Positions 41,262 to 53,494 of a stretch of 64,000 nucleotides of DNA are shown piece by piece (position 1 is the stretch's first letter; each line of letters opens with the position of its first letter). Below the pieces are notes generated by a model. The model did no database searches. It was not told the DNA's origin and saw only the letters and a program-made list of their open reading frames with translations. A program made the translations under genes and the position numbers. The DNA comes from Aaosphaeria pasadenensis (Eukaryota; Ascomycota; Dothideomycetes; Pleosporales), in assembly GCA_022813625.1 (NCBI GenBank), contig JAKLMB010000014.1, positions 62,001 through 126,000 of the forward strand. Reading direction: 5' to 3'.

Positions 41262-43963
41262 AACCACAACAAGACAAACACTGTAGTAAAATTTGCTTCC
41301 CTGTTACAAAATAGCCATTCATTTATTAAGTGAAGAGTCAATACCTAATCGAGAAACAGAAATTATATCCAACCATTGAATAACAAAACATTGCCTCCCA
41401 TTGTCATCTACATAGTGGTCAGTGGTCACCATAAGAAGGGTAATCTGTTTCTGCTTTGTCAAGTGAAGACTAAGATCGTGAGGCGACCAAGCTAAGTTGC
41501 CGTTTAGAAGGAAAAGCAAATCCAACCGGTCGAAATTCTCTTGGTCGAAGAGGTTGACAGAAAGTAAACTTTCCGTGAACCTTTAGTGGAATTGAGGAAC
41601 TTGATAGATGGTGGAGTGTGTGCTCTGATCAAATATGCTTCTTAGTTGGCATTTACCCCCCATCGGGCGAGGTATTCCACACAGTACCTCCAGAAGGATT
41701 GATGGTGATTGACTGATAAGCATGCCACTCTCAAAAGTTGGCTTTATCAAGCTGTCTTGTCGATACCGTACGCTTGATTTGCATGCGTTTCCGCCGTTGC
41801 TCAGATGAATGGAATGTCTGCGAAGATTAGCATCATCTTTAGGAACGAGATTCTTTTTCCTCACCTTAGGGAAGCCAACCACTAACGTAGATTCTTTGTA
41901 GAAAGAAACATTTGGATTAAAAAAGACTTTGCAAGACTCCGTACTCCGCCTCTAACGAATTGTGAAATAATTTCTGGCCACGAAAAGAAGATAATAGACA
42001 GTGCCGTATGATAAGCAGGCATCCATGAGTGCGCCTACATTAAAGCAAAGGCCTCTGTCAAGCTGTGGTACCAAATCTCACTCATGAGTGAAATTTCCTT
42101 CAAAGATTCACCATCCAAAGAAGTCTGAATCACCTCCTCCCGGTGCCTGCAATCCAAAGGCAGTGATCATCTTATTATTTCTTTTCCCCCCGTGTCCTTG
42201 AGGTCATTAGTAGGAATTTCGGCACCCTCACTCCACAAGTCGTCAGATCAGAGGGCGGTTTCGTTGTATGGTGTTGAGGGTCTGAAGACTGCCTTCCGTG
42301 TGATCGGGTCTAGCACACGGTCGGGGGATGGCGCTCCTTCTCTATCGGAACGGGAAATTGGCGTCCTTGCTCGGATGTCTTCACGAGACTCTAAGCTCTG
42401 CTCACTAGGGGAACAGAGGCGCACATTGTCGAGTTCTTCAATTTCATTGGTCACCTCCATAAGGTCGTCCCAGTTAACGTCCTCATCGACGTCCGAAGTC
42501 TCACAATCGATCTCTGAAGGACAGAAAGAATCTGCAGAGCTTGCATCTTCTTGATCGTTGTCGATCCAGTCTCGAGTGCTATTACAGCTGTAATAAATAC
42601 TCTGTCCCTCTTGCCTAGGCTCTGCAAAGTGAATGAATTCGTAACGATTCGTGGTTCCTTAGGAAGGCTGTGGGACAGGCTGAGTCGCAACGCGTGGTTC
42701 ACGATGAGAGCCTATAGGTTTTAATTAGTATTAGACTTACTATCTTATAAAGTAGGGCGTAAAACATACTAAGCTCTGACGTATTATCTACTGTAGAATT
42801 CTGCAAAGGGCCAGGTAGAACAGCATTCTAGAGGTCTGTTAATAAAGGCGCACTGCTAGAATTACTAGTAGTGAAGGTGGGTTTTCTAGGGACTGCGCAG
42901 TTGCTGCAGCTCCCTAATACATGCCCTGCTACCTGCTAGCGTGTGTGATCTTACAGACTCCATCGTGCCACACCTTTACTTATATTTACGTATTTTTGTT
43001 GTTTTACGTATGTTGTAGCTGCAGTATTTGTGATTATGTAGACTTTGTATCTCGAACTTGCGGCGTTCTCTGTGCTGCTCCCTTTGGCTTCGTGGACGCT
43101 CGTTTGGGATGTTCGATTTGGGTTTGTCAGAAGGAGGAAGAAGGAAGGAGGGAGAGGAGGGAGAAGAAGTAATCTTAAGCTTTAGCGGAATTAAGTGTTC
43201 AAGACGAAGTAAGGTTAGATGGCAAGGACCTTCCTGACGCCGTGAAAGCTTGACGGACAAGTAATTCAACCTTAGGTGATGTTGATAGGAAGGAGTCTTT
43301 TTGCATTGATCTTTGAGTGAAGTGTTGGAAGATGAGTGTGATTAGGTGGGCGGTTAACTGTTTAAAGCTTTATATACTAGTAGGTTACTAGCAATTCTTA
43401 CCTGTTTAAAGAAGTAAACCAATGGGTAAAGGACGTTGTAGGTAAAGGTAAGACTGTCTATAAAGGCAAGTCTAGGAATTATCACACGTGATTGTAACCC
43501 TCACCCGCTTAGAGGCGACATCTCTTGTTGGCGGTGTATTTTGAGCTCAATTGCAAAGTTTTGCATGATATTAATTAACTTCGCTCACAGCCAGGATCGA
43601 TACCGTGGAAGTGTACATGAAGTGTAGCCACGATTACGACACACCCCACGATCTACAGTCATCGCATTTATAACATCTGCCATGAATGTATTCTATTCCT
43701 ACTTGCTAAGTAATATGATAAGATATTTCAGATAAATAATCACCGTCCGCGGCGAGTAAATCTCCCCAATAGAGGTGTCCACCAATGGCGATGAATGATC
43801 TAACCAATCAAGAGAGTACGCGCTTCAGTGCTCGCCTCAACTCTTCATAAGAGTACGTTCAAATGCCTCCTCAGGAGAAGCAAGAAGAAGCAGAGTGAGA
43901 AGCAGTTAACCCAGATCTATGAGCCAAAGGTGATGCTGATGCGAAATTCGTAGCACTGACAAG
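41262..43963. other. 2.7 kb gene-poor region
   Basis: Mostly without coding character apart from a minus-strand fragment at 42248-42657. AT-rich stretches occur at 42715-42800 and 43360-43480 with TATA/TTAATA strings, compatible with mutated repeats. Confidence 0.4.
42248..42657 (-). pseudogene. Acidic coding fragment without a start codon
   Basis: The minus strand is open for about 137 codons with coding-like composition (YEFIHFAEPRQEGQSIYY, NWDDLMEVTNEIEELDN) and ends at TGA 42248-42250. It is bounded upstream by a stop, with an acceptor-like TAAG at 42658-42661, and no ATG begins it. It could be a terminal exon of a lost gene or a fragment of a mobile element. Family unknown. Confidence 0.4.
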
Positions 43964-46004
43964 TCAGCGGCGGGAAGCCATAGACACATCCGAGTATGCC
44001 TCGCTCCAGTCACGCGAAGGACGAGGGAGAACACAAGCTGGACTGAACGGAGGGTGGGGTTTCGGTACCGCCTTGGCCTTTGCCTTTCGAGGTTTCTGGG
44101 CTCTTTTACTTCCCATATTTGCAACTGGTGTCAAATTGGTCCTAGGTGTCGTAGGCTTTCTGTTTCCTGACACCCCTCTATTGTTCTGGGACTTCTCTTT
44201 TCCGCATTGATTCGGTTTGACTGGCGAGACATATCGGTGTCGAGCCGTTCTCAAATTCGGATCAGCTTCCAGGGAGTCATTGTCCATATCGAATCCGGCT
44301 TCGCCAATCAGTTCCATGATATTGTACTTGGTCTCCTCCTCCTCTTCCTTTTTCACCACTGAAGCCAGTGAACGGTGCGAAATCTCCTGCTCCACATGTT
44401 CCGCTGGCGCTTCTAATGGACTTAGACGACTCGGACAGGGACTATAGATGATTCGCTTATTCGAGATGTCACTAATGAGGCTGGGCATCTCTCGCCTCGG
44501 TATGTTCTTCTTGTTAGACGACTGAAGTGTGCGTAGAGCGGTTTCGTAGTTTCCCTCGTGTTCGATCAGCAGATCGAACAAGTATCTGGCTGTGTATGGA
44601 TACACTGCCATGAGCCTGGCGACCTGTCGTTGAAGTTCCGGATCGTGGATATCAGAGAGATCCATTTTGAGATTTGGGGTTGCCCAGCCAAACTGGCGAG
44701 CTCGAACCGGCAGAAATGCCGTGGAGGTTTTGTTCCCTAAAATGCCAGGGTCGATAAGGTGAACTGATTCAATGACTTCGGGGTCCTCTGTCTTGATTGG
44801 GAAAACAGACCGTGTCAGTGACTCTGTAACTCGATGATCGGAGTTATGACGCAGCCCAACCGTTTTACCCGATGTTCTCACTGTTGCATAATTAGACGCA
44901 CTCATGTGCGGTGTTTCCACGCTTTCAATATGCACCGCTTGATGAGAAACCTCATCTCGAACGACTGGGTGTGGCCTCTGCTGAGCACTGATGAGATTCC
45001 TGGAACAGATCAGCTTGTTCCGCTATGCCTTTGAGTATGAAAATACCTTGAATATTCCACTTCCTGATTGCTCCAGTTCTTGTCTCCCACTTTAGGCCTT
45101 TTTGTTCGTGGAACTTCGACAGATCCTGGACGCTTGTTATTATGGGAAAGACCTGTGGGTAACTGTGTTGCTGATGCTGGTGATACGGTTCGAAAAGCTT
45201 CGGATATGGCAGGGGATCGACCAAGATTAAGACGAAATCCAGGGTGAGTTCTGGGGAGATCAGTTTCGAACCGATTATCAATACTAACATGACTGACGTT
45301 AGAGTCTGTACACAACACATTTCCAATCAAAGACAGTTGACGCACAAAGATGAAGGGCCATGTTGAACGGCTGGTGAATTGAGCTGTGTTGCTCCAAGAT
45401 CTGTGGAACGACGCGTTGATTCTATGCTGTGACGGGTCGGATCTTTGATTTCGAGACGCTTACGCTTAAGTGAGGTTGGAGGGGTCACCACCATCGCATG
45501 GTGAATGTTTGTTCGACTGCGATTTCATCAGTAAACATTCTTTCTTTTCGAAATGTAGGGTGTGGCCTACTGGGGCACGCCATCGCCCATCTCCTGGTCA
45601 TTTTCCTCACTCTCAGTTTCGCTCACAAGATCGACCACCTCCACATTGTCGTGAAGCGTCAGCTGTATGCTGTCATGTTTCCGATTCAAACTACCAGGCT
45701 TGTTTGTCGTTGAATTAGGCCGGTCATTTGCAAGTGTGCCTGTAGGGCACCCTGTTTGCCTTGTAGAGGATCGATAGTGTTGATTGGAGACCTCAACGAC
45801 GGCCAACTTTGACAAGCTCCCAGCGAGATTCTTCCCACTGAGACCCTCGGAAGACTTAGATAGCTGTTGTAAGCTCGGAACCCACCATCTCTGAGCTTCA
45901 TCAGGCAGAGATTGATTGTGATTATGCCCAGTGTTGTTGTGTTTCTGTCTTGCACGCGAGAGGCCATAAGGTAGCATAATCGAAGACTCGGCCTCGACTT
46001 TCAT
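43964..46004 (-). CDS. Nuclear-type protein with SUMO-interacting motif and UBA/CUE-like segment
   Basis: Four exons join in phase (45571-46004, 45346-45516, 45047-45292, 43964-44999) to 628 residues. Exon 1 contains VEVVDLVSETESEENDQE, a hydrophobic core followed by acids and serines that fits a SUMO-interacting motif. Nuclear-localisation-like basic stretches follow (SLKRKRLEIK, PRTKRPKV). Exon 4 contains DPELQRQVARLMAVYP and LIEHEGNYETALRTL, which look like the helices of a small UBA- or CUE-type ubiquitin-binding fold. The C-terminus is basic and Pro-rich. I do not recognise the family. All three introns are short (47-54 nt) with branch-like CTGAT or CTAAC. Confidence 0.7.
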
Positions 46005-47044
46005 CGCGAACGAAGCGCATGTGGCGAGTTGACGATGATGGAGATTATGAGCAGAATTGTTCTACCGCAAAGGGGAACGTTTGAAGTACAGAAAGCACGA
46101 GCACCGCAAATGGTTAAGGTTGAGGTTTGGTGATATCGCCGAGGAGAATCGAAACGTACGATGGCGGGTGAAGGTGAAAAATCGCGGACGACATGGACGA
46201 ACTCACATTGTTGATTCTCCAGGTTTGCGCTGTTTTCAACGAAAGGGACCCTCAATGACTCGCGAACAGGTAGACAGCAGCATATCCTTCAAAGACTTAT
46301 TACCGGAATCTGCTCTATTATATGGCGAGTAATTCCTAGCTACTGAGTCAAACTATTGTTTTTCCATCGAAAGCGCAGCGTTCCTTCGCCAGCATTCGCA
46401 TGTCTCCTCAACTTTAGGCCCCCACGTTTTTGTTGCTGAAAGTAATGTTCCCAGGCTAACAATATCTGAGAAGTCGATCCTTCAGCACCACTAGGTATAT
46501 CTGCTGAAGGCCTCACCTGACCTACTGCTTGGCTCACATCACACATCCACGCAATCCAAAGGCTATCCCTCTGCTTCAACTTGGATGTTAAGGTACAATT
46601 CCCTACAGCACCAGGCTGACGGACGCGTTTTCTGCAGATGTCATCACTCCAACCTAGCTATAGCTGTGTGTTCATTCTGCGTGGTGTTGATTTATTCGTT
46701 GGATTCTAGACCATCGCCTCATTGTTACACATGAACAGGGCGATAAACTGGAGGTATATCATAGGCCAGCACCACGCCACCAATTCTGACCGGAGGAATA
46801 CAGCATCAGCAGGCATGGATTCATCTACCCTTGACTTTGTTACCCAACGACACACAAGAATGAGTTTCACACCTCAGCCTTACAAGCGAGGCTGAGCCAG
46901 AGTATGAACGTGTTTGCCGCGATATAATATGAAGGTCTTTGACAGTATGGCTCATAAGTTGTGTGACCTTGGTTTCTCACTGCTTAATGACCGTCTTCGC
47001 TCCTTGCTCAGCTAGTAGCTTCTTGGAGTGAAGACGTGCTCCTC
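46005..47044. other. Divergent intergenic region
   Basis: About 1 kb between a minus- and a plus-strand gene. Short open frames lack coding bias. Confidence 0.4.
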
Positions 47045-48433
47045 ATGGACCCATTATCTGTCGCAGCGGGTGTCATCGCAATATTGCAAGCAACTGGAAT
47101 AGCAGGTCAAGGTGTTCATAAGCTACTGGCCTTGCGAGATGCACCTCAACAGCTCTATCAGCTATGGAACGAGGCTGAGGCTTTACGAGGTACTTTGAGC
47201 TTCCTTTCCAGGCAAATTCATGTGAGAACACTGTTTAACGGCAGTAGCTCTGTTACTTGAGACCGAATCTGTCCTACGTCGTATGTGGGATTCGAATGGA
47301 TATGACCTGACCAGCTCCTCCATTGGACCTTCACTAGAGAAAGTTAAAGAACATGTAGTCGTGTTCGAAGAACTGATCCGGTGAGTTTAGTTGACAAGGC
47401 TGCATACCTGAAGGCATGACTCTAATTCAGCTTCGTCCGCAGCAACAAACTATCTCGACCAGAGATAGTGGGCAGTCAGGTGTTACCAAAAGTTCGGCGG
47501 TTGCATTGGCTTCGGGCGGGATCAGACATACAAAGGATCAAACAGATTATTCGCGATTCCAGAGAAATACTCAAAGATCGGCTCGCTCTGATCAGCATAA
47601 ACGATAGGTCAGTCTGAAATGCCAGGCTGCCATTGCCACGATGAGCTGCTGGCACATATTTTAGCCATGACTTGAAGTCTCATGTTCTTCAAATTCAGAG
47701 CATAGCACTCACCGGTTCAGACGCCATTCGGCAAATCGAAGACAACCAACGAGAAACCCAAGCAAGCCTGATCGCGCTCCGTGTTGAACAACAGCAAAAC
47801 TACGAAGCTCTACAGACCACCCTTACCTGCGCGATGCAACCGATCCTTGGGCAAATGGAGCAAATGACATTGGCATTGACGAGGACTCAGGGAAGCCACT
47901 TGCCTATCCACAATGCTACCGGCGGTAGCAACCCCCCACCTTACAGTCCGTGGGCCCCACCACACCAAGATCTACCCGTTCGCGTTTCCGCGACTATGGC
48001 TTCAGACCAATGCCCAAAAGGTTGTAAGTGCCAATGCTATACACGATCCTCGGTTCGCACGCCAACATGGTGCAAAAACGTCTTCGGCCGGCTTATGTGG
48101 ACCTACAGCTCGTCGATATCGATGAGGTATTGCGACTATGCACCATGTAGGAAAAGCTTGGGAAAGCACCACTTTACATACTACTTCCCGCCGTGGCTTG
48201 TTTCCAGGGCGCTCGTGGTCTCTGCGGCACTAGACGATCTCTCGGGAGCCGGTGCGAAACTATCGATCAATGTACCACTCATTGTCCCCGAAGAGAGCCA
48301 TATCGTGTGGTCGCTAGTGATGGCGGGAAACCTGGAGCAACTGAGGGTTTTAGTGGCCCAGGACAAGAATCTGATGTACGTCCGAAACCAGTGGGGACAA
48401 AACATCATGCATGTAGGGAGGAAAACGATTTGA
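47045..48433 (+). CDS. Truncated NLR-type protein: fungal N-terminal domain, no NACHT or ankyrin array
   Basis: Four exons in phase (47045-47189, 47245-47380, 47431-47607, 47665-48433) give 408 residues. MDPLSVAAGVIAILQATGIAGQG with KLLALRDAPQQLYQLWNE is the fungal N-terminal domain that precedes NACHT/ankyrin or ankyrin regions in incompatibility-type proteins. Exon 3 adds LSRPEIVGSQVLPKVRRLHWLRAGSDIQ. Exon 4 has a Cys-rich PKGCKCQCYTRS, PCRKSLGKHHFTYYFPPWLV and ends NLEQLRVLVAQDKNLMYVRNQWGQ, the first ankyrin helices, then stops after NIMHVGRKTI. Related proteins continue with several ankyrin repeats, so this copy looks truncated. An in-frame ATG at 47036 adds three residues. Confidence 0.75.
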
Positions 48434-48926
48434 GTTAGAAAACGAATCATGGACAAATCTGATGGCAACAGTACGCAGACAGGGAAAGCCACTCTTTGAG
48501 ATGAAAGAAGTCAAAAAAGTTGACGTAAGAATGGAAGTGAGGATCATTGAGGAAGTGGTCTAGGATAATAGGCGTAAGCTACATTTGATGTGCTAGTATG
48601 AACGAGGCTGAGACGGCAAGTCCAAATGTTGTAGTCATATAGTCAGGAAGCTTCAGATCATTCTAGGGTCTGTATTTGCTCTCAGGTGTTAAGCTCTGAC
48701 TTGGGATGAGGTATCGTCCTTTTCGACTTTCAATGGCATTGTCTCGAAGCTGGGATTCCTGTCTTATCTACTGCGTGCAATCTACTAAGCAGGCTCACTA
48801 ACTAACATTCGACTCTAGCCTATACTTCGAGCATAACTACTCAGTATAGAACACATACCAATGCATATTACTATATTTTGTTTCTCAACTTCCAATAAAT
48901 ATGAATATAATGTCTTACATGAAACC
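48434..48926. other. Intergenic, 3' of the truncated NLR-type gene
   Basis: No ankyrin-coding continuation could be found in the three plus-strand frames immediately after the stop. AT-rich toward 48900. Confidence 0.45.
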
Positions 48927-50830
48927 ATGACCAGAAGTGCACAAGGCTCTGCACCTTTGATACTTCTAGCCGCCAAGCTTTCCCCACGTCATATAAATAC
49001 CACAACTGAAGCTGCTCATTCAATGCTAATAGAACCCCGACAGCGATATAAAAATAAGAAAATCTATGGACTCAACTCGGCAATGATACTTTGCGCGTTC
49101 GATTTATTTGGGTTGATCTCCGCGGATTCGTCCTCCCAAACCATCAATTCGATGGCTTCTCAAGAAGCGCACAACATACTTACAGATGTGACTTTGAGCT
49201 TCTATAATCCGGAAGATGCCCTTTCACCATACACCCTGGATCCACGGAAATGGCGACGATTAGAGAAAGACCTTCTTCTACATTCCAGCAAAGAGAGCAT
49301 TTGGCTCTACTACCAGCAAAAGCAAGAGAAGGATCTCACAGCGAGTGATCTGATAATCACCGGTTTACATGTGAAGAATTCCAAGCCTGAATCCAGTTCT
49401 GATGAACAATGGGAATCTCGACCAGGGGATATATGGCTGCAACGAATCCATTATGATGGCAACGCCAGCCAGGCAATAAGAGCCATTGATGTTTTATTTG
49501 GCGCAGATGCCGTAGATCCAAGACCACAGTGGAGCATTTCAACTTCGCCGCTCAAGCTCAATGCTGGTGCAGAGGTGCCAGCGTCGTATTTGACCGTACG
49601 ACGGGGCAAATCACAACCTCGAGATACTCCTCCACCATTGCAAGCCAGCAAGGATGGAAAGTTCAAGATTGTGCAGATTTCCGATACTCACATGATAGCT
49701 GGGGTCGGTAACTGTACCGACGCCCTTGGACCGAACGGGGAGCTCTTGCCCGACACTGAGGCAGATCCTCTCACTGTGAAGTTCATCGAAGAGATCTTAG
49801 ATGTCGAAAAGCCTGATCTAGTTGTGCTTACTGGCGACCAATTGCATCATGACATCCTCGACAGTCAGTCGCCTTTGCTCAAATTGGTGGCTCCGCTAAT
49901 AGCGCGATCGATACCATATGCTGCTGTTTTCGGGAACCATGATAGTGAGGGCATGTGGCAGTTATCGCGTACGTACCCCTTCGCATTTTAGCGTTTAGAC
50001 TTGAAAGCATGCGAAACATCACTCACTGACACACCGATTCAACAGGCAAGAAACAAATGGCGATTCTACAAGATCTCCCATTCAGTCTCTGCCAACTCGG
50101 CCCCGAAGAAATTGACGGAGTCGGCAACTACATTCTCCAAATCTATCCCCACGATTCCACGAGCAACCCATTCGCGACGCTCTATCTGCTCGACTCACAC
50201 GAGGAGCTAGAAAGTAAAGTGAAATGGCCGGACTACGGACACATCACCCAGTCACAAGTTGACTGGTTCATCAGCACCTCTCAAGCATTACGCAGCGCAC
50301 GAGAAGCCGCCAAAAGCGCACGAAAAACCTACCATCTCCCTCTAGCATTCTTCCATATCCCGTTTGCAGAATACACGGATGAGAAACTTGCGATCAGAGG
50401 TGGCAATCGTAGAGAACCGACGGAAGGTCCGAGTTTCAATTCACACTTCTACGACGTGTTGGCCGACGAAGGTGTCGTGGCGATTGGCTGTGGTCACGAC
50501 CACGTCAACGATTTCTGTGCTCTGCGGCCTTCGACGAAAGAGTCGCGGTCTACTGGTGGGCAAACGAGTCCAAAAAGTGGTCCTTGGCTTTGCTATAATG
50601 GTGGTACCGGATTTGGAGGGTATTGTTCATATGATGGGGTTCGATTTCATCGTCGGACGAGAGTATGGGAGTTTGATGCAAATGCTGGTAGCATAACGAC
50701 TTGGAAGCGCAAGGAGTATTCAAAAGATAGGGTCGACGAGATCGTGCTTGTCAAAAACGGGGCTGTCGTCGACTCTGCAGCGCATGATGATGCTGATGAT
50801 TCGCAATTCATCTCTAGAAGTGAGCTCTAG
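48927..50830 (+). CDS. Dcr2-like metallophosphoesterase
   Basis: Two exons (to 49968, then 50046-50830; donor GTACGT, acceptor AACAG) join in phase. The start is uncertain: the frame is open from 48861, with ATGs at 48861, 48927 and 49083; a hydrophobic AMILCAFDLFGLISA follows the last. The calcineurin-like phosphoesterase core shows KIVQISDTHM (DxH), VVLTGDQLHHD (GDxxxxD), VFGNHDSEG (GNHD) and IGCGHDHVND (GHDH), all intact. The N-terminal segment (SFYNPEDALSPYTLDPRKWRRLEKDLL) matches the region that precedes the core in fungal Dcr2/Sia1-type phosphatases. Role in cell-cycle entry or unfolded-protein signalling is known only for yeast Dcr2. Confidence 0.85.
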
Positions 50831-50886
50831 ATCACAAGTTAGATACGCCCCATATAATCGCATCCAGTAACATTTTCTTGCAATCT

Positions 50887-51462
50887 CTATGAACTACCCT
50901 TCCTAGCATCATTCTCTGCCCTCAGCACATGCAATTCCCTAATCTCCCCACACAACTCCCCACACGGCCCGTCAACCTCCAAACCCGGCGCCACCTCCTT
51001 GATAGCCAACGTGCTAACCTTCAACCTCGGCAACCCCAACTCCTCCCTCCACAACTTCAACTGCGCCGACGAGCTCGCATACACGATCCTGCCCAACCCG
51101 GCATTCGCGTGCGCCGCCGCACACATGGGACAGTGCTCTCCGGACGTGTAGACCGTGGCTTTCGCGCGCTCGTCCTGGCTGAGATTCTTCGCCGCCCACC
51201 TGGCGAGCGTGAACTCCGGGTGCAGGGTCGGGTCCGCTAAGGTGACGGTCCGGTTCCGGTCCTCTTGTAGGATTTCGCCTGAGGAGGAGACCAGGATGGA
51301 GCCGAAGGGGCTGTCGCCTTCGCGGCAGGCCTCGGTTGCGAGGGCGACGCAGCGGCGGAGGTGGTCTATGTCGGTTTGGGAGAGCATTTTGTCGAAGGAT
51401 GAGGGTGGCCTAAGGCTGTTCACAGGGAGGGCGAGGTTGGGTGAGATTATTGATGAGCACAC
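50887..51462 (-). CDS. Cytidine/deoxycytidylate-type (purine-like) deaminase
   Basis: Single exon, 191 residues from 51462, or 166 from the inner ATG at 51387 (MLSQTDIDHLRRCVALATE), which I find more typical. The zinc site is formed by HPEF (His-x-Glu) and SGEHCPMCAAAH (PxxC), followed by GLGRIVYASSSAQLKLW. This pattern matches fungal deaminases annotated as guanine or nucleoside deaminase-like. The substrate cannot be told from sequence. Convergent with the phosphatase gene (56 bp between stops). Confidence 0.85.
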   Translation of the reverse strand: MCSSIISPNLALPVNSLRPPSSFDKMLSQTDIDHLRRCVALATEACREGDSPFGSILVSSSGEILQEDRNRTVTLADPTLHPEFTLARWAAKNLSQDERAKATVYTSGEHCPMCAAAHANAGLGRIVYASSSAQLKLWREELGLPRLKVSTLAIKEVAPGLEVDGPCGELCGEIRELHVLRAENDARKGSS

Positions 51463-51843
51463 GGTGCGAAATTAGGTCCTCGATTCCTGGGTACTTCTTA
51501 ATGGTCTGTTTGAATTTCGTTGGGTGATCAATGATGGGGATTGTAGATTCAATAGGGAAAGAGGCAGATAGATACCTAACGAACAATAATCGATAAGAAT
51601 TAAAAGAGGGGTTAGAGCCAGAACGAAAATGGTCATCGAGTCGAACAGTAACATTTCGAAGTTAAAAAAAAAGCACAAAGAGCAATTCGTCGCAATAAAA
51701 CGTTCGACGCTTTTTGAGCTGTAAGAATTTTTGCTTCGTGTAAAGAAGGGTATCGCGAAGTACATATCTATAAAGTCAAGCAAAATGCCACCAAGATTGC
51801 CCCCAAAAAGCAAAAGCGCCAAACCCATCATTTTTATCCAACA
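51463..51843. other. Short intergenic spacer
   Basis: About 380 bp upstream of the deaminase and at the 3' end of the receptor-like gene; an A-run lies at 51665-51673. No gene. Confidence 0.4.
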
Positions 51844-53494
51844 TCAAGTATTTCCCTTCGATTGCACCTTAGCTGAAGCATCTTGCGGATTGTCCTGCAA
51901 CATGATCCATTCTTGACTCTCCGCACTGATCGCATCCGCATCTTTGGCCATTGTCGTGACTTGAGTAGTAATATGCTGACCCTGATACTGACTCCTCGCA
52001 TCGTCGTATTCCACACTATATCCCTCCTTCACTACTATGCCGCCGTTGAGGGACTGGAAGGGGAACGATTGCCCTGCAAATTTCGAACCCTTTTTGTGTG
52101 TGGAGCGATGCGTCGAGCTGTGTGTCGAGGTGAAGATGCGCGGGGCGATCTTGGACATGAGAGGTTTGCAGGCGGGTATGCAACCGCATATTATGCCGAT
52201 GCTGGTTTCAATCGCGACGATAACGTAGAGGGTAGATCCGTGCCCTATAAATCGAGTGGATTAGAAAGTGTGGTGGCTGATGGATGCTGTGGTGTCAAGA
52301 TGATATACTGACAGGATGAGTCGTAGGAGTGTATGTAAATTGACGTGTACCAGAGGCGACAGACGCCTGCGACGCATATGCTGTGACTGGGTTAGTACAG
52401 ATGGGAGACGTCTTCATGATGGGTGTGCCTACATGACACCAAGAGTGAACATGATTATCAGTGTCACTCTTTGCTTGAGGGAGATCCTAATTTTTGCGAG
52501 ATCTTTCGCAGGCCAGAGGAAGATCTGCAGTGGTCAGTCTGAGTTAACGGTTGCTGCATGTCTGCTCGTACCAGAAAATCACTGAGAATGTTGAGGCCCT
52601 GTGTTTGCGTCAGTAATGCCTACTGTTGATATAGTCAAGGGAGCTTACTCCAGTAATGTAATAGAGGGGAGCTATGTCAATACACTCGCGGTTTGGATAT
52701 TTAGCAAGTAACCAGTATGCCTCAATGGGTCTGTTATGCATCAGTAAGTCGCATTCAGGAAAGAAGTAAATAGATACATACTTGCACTGAAACAAAGCAA
52801 GAAAGAAAGAGATAAACGACCATATCGTGGTGAACGCGAACATGCAATAGCAAAAGTACTTGTTCGTGGTTGACGGGAAAATGCCTGAAGATGTGAGCGT
52901 GAAGACAAATAGCCCAGTCGTCATAAATCTACATACGTAGATAAGTTAAGAGAATTGAAACCTTGGTCAAAGCGGTTATTGGGATAAAAAGCAATTGCGT
53001 CGCCATTGCTATCTAAAGACTGCAATCAGCAAGTTTCCAAACAGCTATTGAATCTATGAAAGTACCTGGGCAGGTTTGACTGGATTGGCTACGATTTCAG
53101 GGCGCAGATCCCCTACGTACTGTCAGCGTATCTACACGGTCATTGATCTGTAAAGTTTACATATGTGATATCCGGTTTGGAACTCTGCTTGCGTGGAGAT
53201 GCAAGTCATTATACTTGTAGCTACAGAAGTCACTGTAGCCACAAGCATGCACCAATCGTCCTATTGATGAATATTAACGCTGTTCGAAGACGACATGATA
53301 CTGGAACCTACCGCTCCAAGTGCGCGGACGAGTACTGTTCGACTGTAAAACCGCATCATAGTGAATATCACGATCAAGCATAACAGTGGTATCTCTATGC
53401 CCAAGACTAGTGGACGCCTGGTCTCTGGATCGATGTAGTTGGGAGGCGGCCATGAAGCAATGTCGGCAGCAGTAGGCAACTGCTGGAACGACAT
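51844..53494 (-). CDS. Ten-exon rhodopsin/PTH11-like integral membrane protein
   Basis: Ten exons join with consistent phase: 53312-53494, 53161-53260, 53066-53112, 52937-53012, 52782-52884, 52649-52730, 52572-52598, 52433-52524, 52313-52386 and 51844-52244, giving 394 residues. The seven-helix order is clear: IEIPLLCLIVIFTMMRFYSR, DDWCMLVATVTSVATSI, GYHIWDLRPEIVANP, ATQLLFIPITALTKVSILLTYLRIF, CYCMFAFTTIWSFISFFLALFQC, GLNILSDFLIFLWPAKDLA and STLYVIVAIETSIGIICGCIP. The motifs GYHIWD and CKP-like end match the fungal rhodopsin family. Exon 7 is only 27 nt. The cytosolic tail is polar. Ligand unknown. Confidence 0.85.

Noticed and set aside
42192..42554. Ser-rich plus-strand frame
   Set aside because: Antisense of the better minus-strand fragment 42248-42657.
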